A DNA stretch of 9,484 nucleotides from an uncultured Planctomycetaceae bacterium (GTDB lineage: Bacteria; Planctomycetota; Planctomycetia; Planctomycetales; Planctomycetaceae): assembly GCA_903921605.1 (NCBI GenBank), contig CAIXQV010000894.1:1-9484 (forward strand), given 5' to 3'. Below the pieces are notes generated by a model. The model searched no databases. It was given only the letters and a program-made list of their open reading frames with translations, and was not told the origin of the DNA. Shown piece by piece: positions 1-6,163 of the stretch. Numbering within the stretch: position 1 is the first letter of the stretch; each line of letters opens with the position of its first letter. The translations under genes and the position numbers were made by a program.

Positions 1-570
1 AATGGCTGGCGAGGCATCTATGTTGAGCCATCCCCTGAGTTTGCGGGCCTCTGTCGTCGAAGACATTGCCTGAACAATGTTGAAGTTGTGAATTCGGCCG
101 CCGGCGAATCTGAAGGGGAAGCCGTGCTGATGCAGATGGGATCGCTCAGTACCATGAGCGCTTCCACATTCGATGCTTATCAGCACATTCCCTGGGCCAA
201 AAACCAGATGGATTCAAGGCTGGAGCAAAAGACCACTCGAGTCCAGACACTCGACTCCATTCTGGGAGCGCAGTCCTGCCCCAGCGGTTTCGATGTCCTT
301 GTCGTCGATGTGGAAGGATTTGAAGAAAGTGTATTTCGCAGCTTTGACCTGAAGCGATGGCGCCCCCGACTTATGATCGTGGAACTCTGTGATGTTCATG
401 AGGAACTGAATGTCACCGCTGAACTTGCGGACTCCGCGCGTCGCGTGCGTTCTCGCATCCTTGCGGCCGGGTATCAGGAAGTCTATCGAGACCACATCAA
501 TACCATCTTTGCTGTTCCTGAGTGCGCAGGCCTGCAGCCCATCAACGCATCTCGCAGGTCGGCAGCCTGA
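1..570 (+). CDS. FkbM-family SAM-dependent methyltransferase (5'-truncated)
   Basis: The reading frame is open from base 1, so the start lies before the window; 189 codons plus TGA are visible. The first visible residues, GWRGIYVEPSPEF, match the core of FkbM-type methyltransferases, where the acidic residue of VEPSP sits at the end of the second beta strand and helps bind S-adenosylmethionine. Further on, at visible residues 101-111, VVDVEGFEESV is the FkbM signature (D-x-E-G-x-E), followed by a conserved strand, RPRLMIVEL. The SAM-binding glycine loop would lie upstream and is not seen. FkbM relatives usually O-methylate sugars or polyketides; the adjacent glycosyltransferases favour a sugar in a surface glycan, but the substrate is inferred. 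The next gene starts one base after the stop, so the two are very probably co-transcribed. A GTG at 88 is in frame but internal to the domain and is not the start. Confidence 0.85.
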   Translation, partial: NGWRGIYVEPSPEFAGLCRRRHCLNNVEVVNSAAGESEGEAVLMQMGSLSTMSASTFDAYQHIPWAKNQMDSRLEQKTTRVQTLDSILGAQSCPSGFDVLVVDVEGFEESVFRSFDLKRWRPRLMIVELCDVHEELNVTAELADSARRVRSRILAAGYQEVYRDHINTIFAVPECAGLQPINASRRSAA

Positions 571-571
571 A

Positions 572-1537
572 ATGACTACAGGACCTGAAGCTGTTTCTGG
601 TTACCGCTTTCAGGTGAGCGATCTTCGAGTTGATGATCGCCGACCGGGTGTGAGTGCCTTCATGCGAATCAGGAACGGGGCGGACTGGCTGGAAGTCTCC
701 ATTCGCAGTCACATGCCATTCTTTGATGAGATTGTCGCGGTCTACAACCAGTGTACCGATGCGACACCAGAGATTCTGCTCAGGCTGCAAACCGAGTTTG
801 GCCCCAGCAGGCTGCGTGTTATCCACTATCTGGATCAGGTGCATCCACCTGGCAGTGAAGGGCATGCTCAAACGGACCCTTCATCACCCAACAGTCTGGT
901 GAACTACTACAATTTCTCTCTGATTTCGACACGGTATAAGTACGCGACGAAACTGGACGACGACCATCTTGCAATTACCGAGACGACTCAACGTGTGACT
1001 GACGGGCTTCGAAACGGAACCGCCAGCCCGAACACGATGTTCTGCTTTTCCGGGCTGAATTTGTTCCCTGGCACCGACGGCAATCTCGGAATTCTGGACA
1101 GCGATCCCATCTCCGGCGGAGGCGACATCGGATTCTTTCCTGTAACGAATCAGACCTATTTTGCTCACGATCGGCGGTTTGAGCGATTTCGACGAGGCTC
1201 CCTTCGCCGTGAGTTTGCAGGCTATCTTTATTGGCACCTGAAGTATCTGAAGCGTGATATGGGGTTCGGCAACTACGAACTCGATAAAAACCCGCAAAGC
1301 CGCTACGCAAGACGGCATACTGCTTTGCAGAATGGTAATGGAAACGCCATCGATCTGAGACAGTTGTCCCGCGTACGCACTCCGGGTATCGCGACGAAAC
1401 TGCTGGGTCTCTTTTCTGAAAAATCAGCGTTGGTTGCCAGTCGAAATGCGGCAATCGCGACGACATTTCCAGATGGCAGTGTGCGAGAAGCAATCGAGCG
1501 CACGACTCAACGTGAATTCAATGCCCACGTCATCTGA
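572..1537 (+). CDS. glycosyltransferase family 2-like protein
   Basis: A 321-residue protein. Near the N-terminus (residues 27-69) it reads VSAFMRIRNGADWLEVSIRS followed by DEIVAVYNQCTDATPEIL, a variant of the GT-A opening strand and helix of family 2 enzymes, in which a nucleotide-sugar site is built. KLDDDH at 127-132 is the likely DxD metal and donor-phosphate motif. A later segment rich in FSGLNLFP and GGGDIGFFP probably forms the acceptor region. No signal peptide or membrane helix is evident, so it probably acts on the cytoplasmic face of the inner membrane. The ATG at 572 was preferred over an upstream in-frame GTG at 410 because the latter would overlap the previous gene by 160 bases and add unlike sequence. 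It sits one base after that gene's stop, and no strong ribosome site is visible, consistent with translational coupling. The donor sugar is unknown. Confidence 0.68.
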   Translation: MTTGPEAVSGYRFQVSDLRVDDRRPGVSAFMRIRNGADWLEVSIRSHMPFFDEIVAVYNQCTDATPEILLRLQTEFGPSRLRVIHYLDQVHPPGSEGHAQTDPSSPNSLVNYYNFSLISTRYKYATKLDDDHLAITETTQRVTDGLRNGTASPNTMFCFSGLNLFPGTDGNLGILDSDPISGGGDIGFFPVTNQTYFAHDRRFERFRRGSLRREFAGYLYWHLKYLKRDMGFGNYELDKNPQSRYARRHTALQNGNGNAIDLRQLSRVRTPGIATKLLGLFSEKSALVASRNAAIATTFPDGSVREAIERTTQREFNAHVI

Positions 1538-1566
1538 ACCCACATCATCTGATAAGGACGCATCTG

Positions 1567-2385
1567 ATGAAGTCATACCTGATCAACCTCGACCGATCTA
1601 CGGAGAGACTCGAGTTCTTTACCCGGCAGGCCGAGCTACTGGGGATTCCTTTTGAACGAATCTCCGCAGTGGAGGGGCGTCGTCTGAGTTCTGAGGACCT
1701 TGCCTCTGCAGTGGCAGCAACCTTTGAATTCCAGCCTATCAATGCGGGAGAGATCGGTCTGTTTATGAGCCATAAACTGGCGTGGCAAAAGCTACTGGCC
1801 AGCGGCGAGCCTCATGCTGCCGTCTTTGAAGACGACGCCGTGATGGCCACGACGATGAAAAGTGTGATGAAAGCGATTGATCTTGAAGTCGCTGATTTTG
1901 ATGTCATCAAACTGGAGACGACATTAAGACAAGTTGTGTGCCGCAAAGAACACCAATCGCTCAGTTCCGGAAGCATGCTTCAGCGACTGCTGAGCTGGCA
2001 CGGTGGAACTGCAGGATATGTGATCTCCGCTTCCTGCGCTCGGCGACTCTTGTCCCTGAAGGAAAAACTGGCTGACCCGATTGATCAGGTCATGTTCAAC
2101 CCGATGTCCGTCGTCAGTTCGCAACTCCGCATCCTGCAACTCAACCCGGCAGCGTGTATCCAGAAAGACATTCTGGATAAGTCAGACTCGGCCGTCTTTG
2201 GCACGACTATCGACCGTAACCTGACCAGTGGAAAACTGTTTCGACATGGTCCACTGATCGATATTCGCCGCATGATCAAGAAGCAGATTGAACGCCAGCG
2301 GCGCAGGTGGCTGACATTGAATCAGCAAAACTGCCAGTCAGTCATTCCCTTTACAAGCGGCGAATCCCGGAAACGCGCAGCATGA
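1567..2385 (+). CDS. glycosyltransferase family 25 (LPS-type)
   Basis: A 272-residue protein with the family 25 pattern: SYLINLDRSTERL at residues 3-15 (first strand and donor region), GEIGLFMSHKLAWQKLL at 61-77, then AAVFEDDA at 84-91 with the EDD acidic triad expected to coordinate metal and donor, and GTAGYVISASCARRLL at 147-162 with PIDQVMF just after. Relatives such as LgtB/LgtE-type enzymes add galactose or related sugars to lipooligosaccharide or other surface glycans; the sugar here cannot be read from sequence. The C-terminal part (about 234-250) is strongly basic (RRMIKKQIERQRRRW), which may help it sit at the membrane surface; this is inference. ATG 1567 is supported by AAGGA at 1554-1558, eight bases upstream. 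It follows the GT2-like gene after 29 bases and is probably in the same transcript. Confidence 0.83.
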   Translation: MKSYLINLDRSTERLEFFTRQAELLGIPFERISAVEGRRLSSEDLASAVAATFEFQPINAGEIGLFMSHKLAWQKLLASGEPHAAVFEDDAVMATTMKSVMKAIDLEVADFDVIKLETTLRQVVCRKEHQSLSSGSMLQRLLSWHGGTAGYVISASCARRLLSLKEKLADPIDQVMFNPMSVVSSQLRILQLNPAACIQKDILDKSDSAVFGTTIDRNLTSGKLFRHGPLIDIRRMIKKQIERQRRRWLTLNQQNCQSVIPFTSGESRKRAA

Positions 2386-2440
2386 GCCACTGCACTGGCT
2401 GGCAAGTATCCAGTTCCCTTCTCAGGGCCAGGGGGATTCA

Positions 2441-3304
2441 ATGGGTGTAGCTGCAAGTACTCAGCCAACATGCCTGCTCAAAGTTTCCGGCGGGCTTGGC
2501 AATCAGCTCTTTCAGTATGCGGCAGGAAGATCTTTGGCGTCCAAAACAAATTCCAGACTTGTTCTGGATGTTTCATTTTATGACAAAGGTCGCCATCGAA
2601 CATTCGAGCTGGATCAGTTTCCGATTCAGGCTGATGTACAACACCGCTCGTCGGATATCACCTGGATTTCTCGCGGCCTTCAACTCATGCAATCAGTACT
2701 TCGTCGCGAGCGAATCTATCGTGAACCACATTTCCAGTTTGACCCACATTTCGAGAACATTCAACCACCCGTCACACTGACGGGATACTTTCAGACTTAT
2801 CGCTATTTCGAAGGGATTGAGCAACAGATTCGAGAAGAGCTGAGAGTTCCGGATCCCTCAGACCAGGAAACCTTACAGCTCAGCCAAAAGCTGTCAGACC
2901 AGAACTATGCTGTCCTGCATATTCGTCGCGGTGACTACGTCAGCAGCACAAAAGCGAGCAGAATCTATGCCCAGTGTACTCTGGACTACTACGAGGCCGC
3001 CATGGAGCGCCTTCCGACGAGCAGTCCGGTGCTGGTACTTTCCGACGATTTACCATGGGCCAGGGAAAATTTGCCTACCATCAGACCGCTGGTCTTCCCG
3101 GAAGCCAAGTTGGACCGACCGGGACTCGCAGACCTGTGGCTCATGGCTCGAGCAACTCATCACATTATTGCCAACTCGTCCTTTAGTTGGTGGGGAGCCT
3201 GGCTGGCCGCAAAAGGCGGATTGAAAATCGCGCCGAGGAAATGGTTCCATGATCCCACGATGAATGACAACGACCTGACACCGGAAGAGTGGATCAGGAT
3301 ATGA
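2441..3304 (+). CDS. alpha-1,2-fucosyltransferase-like, glycosyltransferase family 11
   Basis: A 287-residue protein of usual length for bacterial family 11 enzymes, which transfer fucose from GDP-fucose to a galactose-type acceptor. Visible signatures in order: GGLGNQLFQYAAGRSLA at residues 17-33, TGYFQTYRYFE at 114-124, HIRRGDY at 160-166 (the GDP-fucose binding motif of alpha-1,2/alpha-1,6-fucosyltransferases), VLVLSDDLPWA at 197-207, and NSSFSWWGAWLA at 245-256, the characteristic C-terminal motif. No membrane segment or signal peptide is seen, so it should act in the cytoplasm on a lipid-linked glycan. ATG 2441 is preceded by AGGGGGA at 2430-2436. Spacing from the family 25 gene is 55 bases. 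No GDP-fucose synthesis genes lie in the window. Family assignment is strong; the exact linkage and acceptor are inferred. Confidence 0.92.
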   Translation: MGVAASTQPTCLLKVSGGLGNQLFQYAAGRSLASKTNSRLVLDVSFYDKGRHRTFELDQFPIQADVQHRSSDITWISRGLQLMQSVLRRERIYREPHFQFDPHFENIQPPVTLTGYFQTYRYFEGIEQQIREELRVPDPSDQETLQLSQKLSDQNYAVLHIRRGDYVSSTKASRIYAQCTLDYYEAAMERLPTSSPVLVLSDDLPWARENLPTIRPLVFPEAKLDRPGLADLWLMARATHHIIANSSFSWWGAWLAAKGGLKIAPRKWFHDPTMNDNDLTPEEWIRI

Positions 3305-3431
3305 ATCCGGTAACTTAAGACTTTAAACCGGTTCGCGCCAGGAACAACACCTCCGAGTTATCTCGCCGACTGCACATAGCCCCCGCCCCCATCAATTCAC
3401 TTTTATTTTGACGTTACTGTGGATGGCCAGA

Positions 3432-4226
3432 ATGCAAAAAATGATTTTCGATATTGGAATGCACATCGGCCGTGACACCAACTTCTACCTGCAGAAGGGA
3501 TTCAAAGTTGTTGCGGTTGAAGCGAGTCCCGTCCTTGCCAAACAATCCGAAGAACGATTTCGCGACCACATCAGCTCGGGACAACTGACGATCGTCAATA
3601 AAGCACTGGTCGAGGATCAGACTGAAAGCGTGGAGTTTTATGTCAATGACGAGAAGAATGACTGGGGAACTTTATTACCCGACTGGAATCGAAGCCTGAA
3701 TCAGGCGTTCCAGAAGATCACTGTCCCCACCGTCCGCCTGGCCGAACTCGTTGCCACTTTTGGCCTGCCTTACTTTATGAAGATTGACATCGAAGGTGCC
3801 GATGTCATGTGCATTCGATCGCTCAGGAATCTCGACCAGACACCGGAACATGTGAGTGTTGAGCTGATGACTCCCAATAACCTCGCGAAGCAGAAGGTGG
3901 AGTGCCTGGAAATGCTGGTCTATCTCCGGGCGATGGGGTACACGAAATTTCAGATCTCCGATCAATCCAGGCTCAAATCGGTCAAGTGCCCGAATCCTCC
4001 ACTTGAGGGCGCCTACGTAGACTATGCCTTCGACGGACATACTTCCGGACTGTTTGGAAAAGAACTTCAGACTCCGACTTATAGTGTTGATGAGGTGGCC
4101 GAAATGTACCTCGCCTATTTTTACGGTCGCCAACGACGATTCCCATTCTCATTGCTTTCCTCGACGCCGTCCGGGAATCCGTTTCATCGCAAAGGCTGGT
4201 TTGACCTTCACGCCCGAAAAGGCTGA
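3432..4226 (+). CDS. FkbM-family SAM-dependent methyltransferase
   Basis: About 264 residues. FDIGMHIGRDTNFYLQKG at 6-23 is the glycine-loop SAM-binding motif, in a variant where DIGMHIG replaces the usual DIGAN-type loop. VAVEASP at 27-33 carries the acidic SAM ribose ligand. FMKIDIEGADVMCIRSL at 115-131 is the FkbM signature, followed by VSVELM. The C-terminal GLFGKEL and WFDLHA segments are shared by a subset of sugar-associated FkbM proteins. It differs clearly from the methyltransferase at the window start, so it is not a recent tandem copy. Starts at ATG 3432, ATG 3423 and TTG 3408 are all in frame; 3432 is chosen because GGA at 3421-3423 lies eight bases before it and the domain begins at once. 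The gap after the fucosyltransferase gene is 127 bases, so it may be the last gene of that cluster or separately transcribed. A sugar hydroxyl is the likely, unproven, acceptor. Confidence 0.83.
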   Translation: MQKMIFDIGMHIGRDTNFYLQKGFKVVAVEASPVLAKQSEERFRDHISSGQLTIVNKALVEDQTESVEFYVNDEKNDWGTLLPDWNRSLNQAFQKITVPTVRLAELVATFGLPYFMKIDIEGADVMCIRSLRNLDQTPEHVSVELMTPNNLAKQKVECLEMLVYLRAMGYTKFQISDQSRLKSVKCPNPPLEGAYVDYAFDGHTSGLFGKELQTPTYSVDEVAEMYLAYFYGRQRRFPFSLLSSTPSGNPFHRKGWFDLHARKG

Positions 4227-4243
4227 AAACCACAAATCGGATC

Positions 4244-4256
4244 GGCCCCCGGGGCC
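4244..4256 (+). terminator. possible weak terminator or GC hairpin after the glycan cluster
   Basis: GGCCCCCGGGGCC is a perfect odd-centred palindrome that can fold as a 5-bp all-GC stem with a 3-base loop. It lies 18 bases after the last methyltransferase stop. The following bases (TTGCAGATTTTGTT) are T-rich but not a clean T run, so rho-independent termination is only a possibility. Confidence 0.3.
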
Positions 4257-4550
4257 TTGCAGATTTTGTTCGTCCTTCAACGCGGTTCGGTCACGAATTC
4301 CCGCCGAAACGAATCAGGGTGACAATCGCTTGTTGGACTGAAGTTTATGCTGGGCATTTCCGAAAGCGAGATGATTCCTCAGGCGACCGCTGTTGGCCTT
4401 GATTCACCGAGATCAAGTTCATATTCACCATCTGCAGAGATTGCGCCCGGGGTCGGTGCGCTTAGGGGGTTGCCATGGCTGCAGGAAACCGCGGTCGTGG
4501 GGAAAAAACTCAGGCGTTGACCGCTCACTGAACGTTTGCTGGCTTTGTAG

Positions 4551-4554
4551 AGGA
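4551..4554 (+). promoter_or_regulatory. ribosome binding site fixing the nuoA GTG start
   Basis: AGGA six bases before GTG 4561. It decides the start: the same frame runs open back to 4393, but the added residues do not resemble NuoA, whereas translation from 4561 gives a normal-length NuoA beginning MDLPNLPPLF. Confidence 0.75.
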
Positions 4555-4560
4555 TCTGAA

Positions 4561-4941
4561 GTGGACCTTCCCAACCTTCCACCCTTATTTGTCTACGGCG
4601 CGATTCTCGTCGGGTTTGTGATCACAAACCTGTTATTGGCACATCTACTGGGGCCTCGTAAGCATACTCCCGTAAAGGATATGCCCTATGAATCGGGGAT
4701 GGACCCGGTCGGGGATGCTCGCCAGCCTTTTGACGTAAGATTCTATCTGGTTGCGATCCTGTTTCTCGTCTTTGACGTGGAACTGCTGTTTTTGTATCCA
4801 TGGGCCGTGAGTGCCTATAGTGAACTTGGAATCCCGCCCGAATTGCGGGATACGGTGTTTGCTGTCATGCTTGTGTTCATGACAACTCTTGCACTGGCTT
4901 GGGTTTATGCTTGGCGGAAGGGAGTATTTCGATGGCGGTAG
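4561..4941 (+). CDS. nuoA: NADH-quinone oxidoreductase subunit A
   Basis: A 126-residue membrane subunit of respiratory complex I, equivalent to mitochondrial ND3, located where the membrane arm meets the quinone-binding peripheral arm. Three hydrophobic segments are visible at about residues 8-30, 61-82 and 98-118. Between the first two is the conserved loop, MPYESGMDPVGDARQPFDVR at 41-60, and the second helix carries FDVELLFLYPWA (71-82) with the conserved acidic pair of the family. The loop has Ser where mitochondrial ND3 has a Cys (YECG); Ser also occurs in other bacterial NuoA proteins. The start is GTG with a good ribosome site. The stop overlaps the start of nuoB by 10 bases, indicating translational coupling. 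It is the first gene of the operon as seen here, so the operon promoter should lie upstream. Confidence 0.95.
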   Translation: MDLPNLPPLFVYGAILVGFVITNLLLAHLLGPRKHTPVKDMPYESGMDPVGDARQPFDVRFYLVAILFLVFDVELLFLYPWAVSAYSELGIPPELRDTVFAVMLVFMTTLALAWVYAWRKGVFRWR

Positions 4942-5555
4942 GTCTCCCGGAAAACGTATTTCTCACAAAGTTGGATGCAGCCGCAAACTGGGCGCGTTCC
5001 AACAGCATGTGGCCCATGCCATTTGCCACGGCTTGCTGTGGTATTGAGCTGATGGCGACAGCGGCTTCCCGGCACGACCTCGCTCGTTTCGGTGCCGAAG
5101 TGATGCGGTTCAGCCCGCGGCAATGCGACCTGTTGATTGTTGCTGGGCGCGTCGTCATGAAAATGATGCCTGTTCTGCAACGAATTTGGCTGCAGATGCC
5201 GGAACCGAAATGGTGCATTTCGATGGGTGCCTGTGCCTGCTCGGGCGGCGTCTTTGACACGTACGCCGTTGTTCAGGGGGTCGACCGATTCATTCCCGTT
5301 GACATGTACGTGCCAGGCTGTCCGCCACGTCCAGAGCAGCTGATTGCGGCTGTGATGGAAATGCAGGCGAAGGTTCGTCGAACTGGAACGATCATGGGCA
5401 AGGAGTTTATGGCTCGCGACACCCCAATGGGTCCGGAGCCATTCGAATCCGAAGAGCGATATCGTATTCAGGACGCCAATTTGGTTCAGTTAGGCGGTTT
5501 CTCCGCAGCTATGACTCAGGCTGGATTGAATCGAGGAGCAGGCAAAAATGGTTGA
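4932..5555 (+). CDS. nuoB: NADH-quinone oxidoreductase subunit B
   Basis: A 207-residue peripheral subunit (PSST homologue) that holds the terminal [4Fe-4S] cluster N2, which passes electrons to quinone. The cluster ligands are visible: tandem Cys35-Cys36 in [13 protein letters not shown], Cys101 in [11 protein letters not shown], and Cys130 in VPGCPPRPE. Other family landmarks are [18 protein letters not shown] (47-64) and MPEPKW (89-94). The segment [15 protein letters not shown] replaces the GTVTNKM-type sequence of proteobacterial subunits. Non-ligand cysteines occur at 65, 95 and 103. ATG 4932 is preferred over an in-frame GTG at 4899 because AAGGGAG at 4918-4924 lies seven bases upstream and family similarity begins soon after. 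It overlaps nuoA by 10 bases and nuoC by 8. Confidence 0.96.
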   Translation: MAVGLPENVFLTKLDAAANWARSNSMWPMPFATACCGIELMATAASRHDLARFGAEVMRFSPRQCDLLIVAGRVVMKMMPVLQRIWLQMPEPKWCISMGACACSGGVFDTYAVVQGVDRFIPVDMYVPGCPPRPEQLIAAVMEMQAKVRRTGTIMGKEFMARDTPMGPEPFESEERYRIQDANLVQLGGFSAAMTQAGLNRGAGKNG

Positions 5556-6039
5556 GCTGTCTGTTCTGCAGCAAAAATTTGGCACTGAACTGTCGGAAAG
5601 CAGCTTTCGCGACAATCGTCGGGTTGATGTTCCTGCTGCAAAGTTGTTCGATTTGCTCAGCAGTCTGAAGTCAGACCACGGCTTCGATATGTTGATCGAT
5701 CTGACCGCTGTGGATTATCTGGAGTATGAAGGAGCGACTGATCGCTTCGGAGTACTCTATATGTTGCTCAACGTTACCTCAGGGGAGCGTCTGATCGTTC
5801 GCACGGCAGTCAATATGCCGGATCCGAAACTGCCGACGGTCTACTCTTTATGGCGTGGCTGTGACTGGTTGGAGCGAGAAGTCTTTGACATGTTCGGGAT
5901 CGTCTTCGAAGGACATCCGGACCTTCGTCGAATTCTGATGCCTGATGAATTCACCTCGTTCCCGCTTCGAAAAGATTATCCATTGAAGGGTCGTGGGGAA
6001 CGTCATAACTTCCCGGTGATCACTCGCGCGGGAAGTTGA
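5548..6039 (+). CDS. nuoC: NADH-quinone oxidoreductase subunit C
   Basis: A 163-residue subunit (30-kDa homologue) of the connecting module of complex I. It has no cofactor and helps hold NuoB and NuoD together. The diagnostic C-terminal signature is present at about residues 109-148: [20 protein letters not shown], then ILMP and FPLRKDYPL. The N-terminal part contains the usual [17 protein letters not shown] region (46-62) and a [11 protein letters not shown] strand. The length is typical for a stand-alone NuoC; it is not fused to NuoD as in Escherichia coli. ATG 5548 has GAGGAG at 5533-5538 and overlaps the nuoB stop by 8 bases, so translation of the two is probably coupled. A 124-base gap with an inverted repeat follows before nuoD. 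Confidence 0.95.
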   Translation: MVELSVLQQKFGTELSESSFRDNRRVDVPAAKLFDLLSSLKSDHGFDMLIDLTAVDYLEYEGATDRFGVLYMLLNVTSGERLIVRTAVNMPDPKLPTVYSLWRGCDWLEREVFDMFGIVFEGHPDLRRILMPDEFTSFPLRKDYPLKGRGERHNFPVITRAGS

Positions 6040-6058
6040 TGGATTTCCTGAGCGGTTA

Positions 6059-6113
6059 GGCGCCAGCCTTCGGTGCCGCTCAGAGTTAGTGATCGAAACT
6101 GAAGGCTGGCACC
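6059..6113 (+). repeat. inverted repeat between nuoC and nuoD
   Basis: The left arm 6059-6071 (GGCGCCAGCCTTC) and the right arm 6101-6113 (GAAGGCTGGCACC) are reverse complements at 12 of 13 positions, including a perfect 10-base core, with a 29-base spacer. A second pairing, GGTGCC at 6072-6077 with GGCACC at 6108-6113, is mutually exclusive with the first. There is no T run afterwards, so it does not look like a simple terminator. Confidence 0.7.
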
Positions 6114-6163
6114 GTACCGCACAGGTTGAGTTTCCTATCGTCTTTGTTGCCTGGCTTCTACTG

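Larger units (their letters stand above)
4227..4560. other. intergenic boundary between the glycan cluster and the nuo operon
   Basis: This 334-base stretch separates the glycan genes from complex I. It holds a GC-rich palindrome at 4244-4256, a weak 57-codon ORF at 4347-4520 that resembles no family I know, and the nuoA ribosome site at its end. A promoter for nuo is expected here, but I find only a poor pair of boxes (TTGATT at 4399 and TATTCA at 4422, 17 bases apart) that I would not call. Confidence 0.5.

Noticed and set aside
975..1493. A 172-codon minus-strand open frame inside the GT2-like gene.
   Set aside because: The plus-strand frame carries the LDDDH and GT-A motifs; the antisense product shows nothing recognisable.
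3307..3331. CCGGT and ACCGG after the fucosyltransferase gene as a terminator stem.
   Set aside because: Only 5 bp pair around a 15-base AT-rich loop and no T run follows.
3408..3413. TTGACG as a -35 box upstream of the second FkbM gene.
   Set aside because: A start site at normal spacing would fall inside the coding region and no acceptable -10 box follows.
4399..4427. TTGATT and TATTCA, 17 bases apart, as a sigma-70-type promoter for nuo.
   Set aside because: The -10 box matches only 3 of 6 consensus positions; such pairs occur often by chance.
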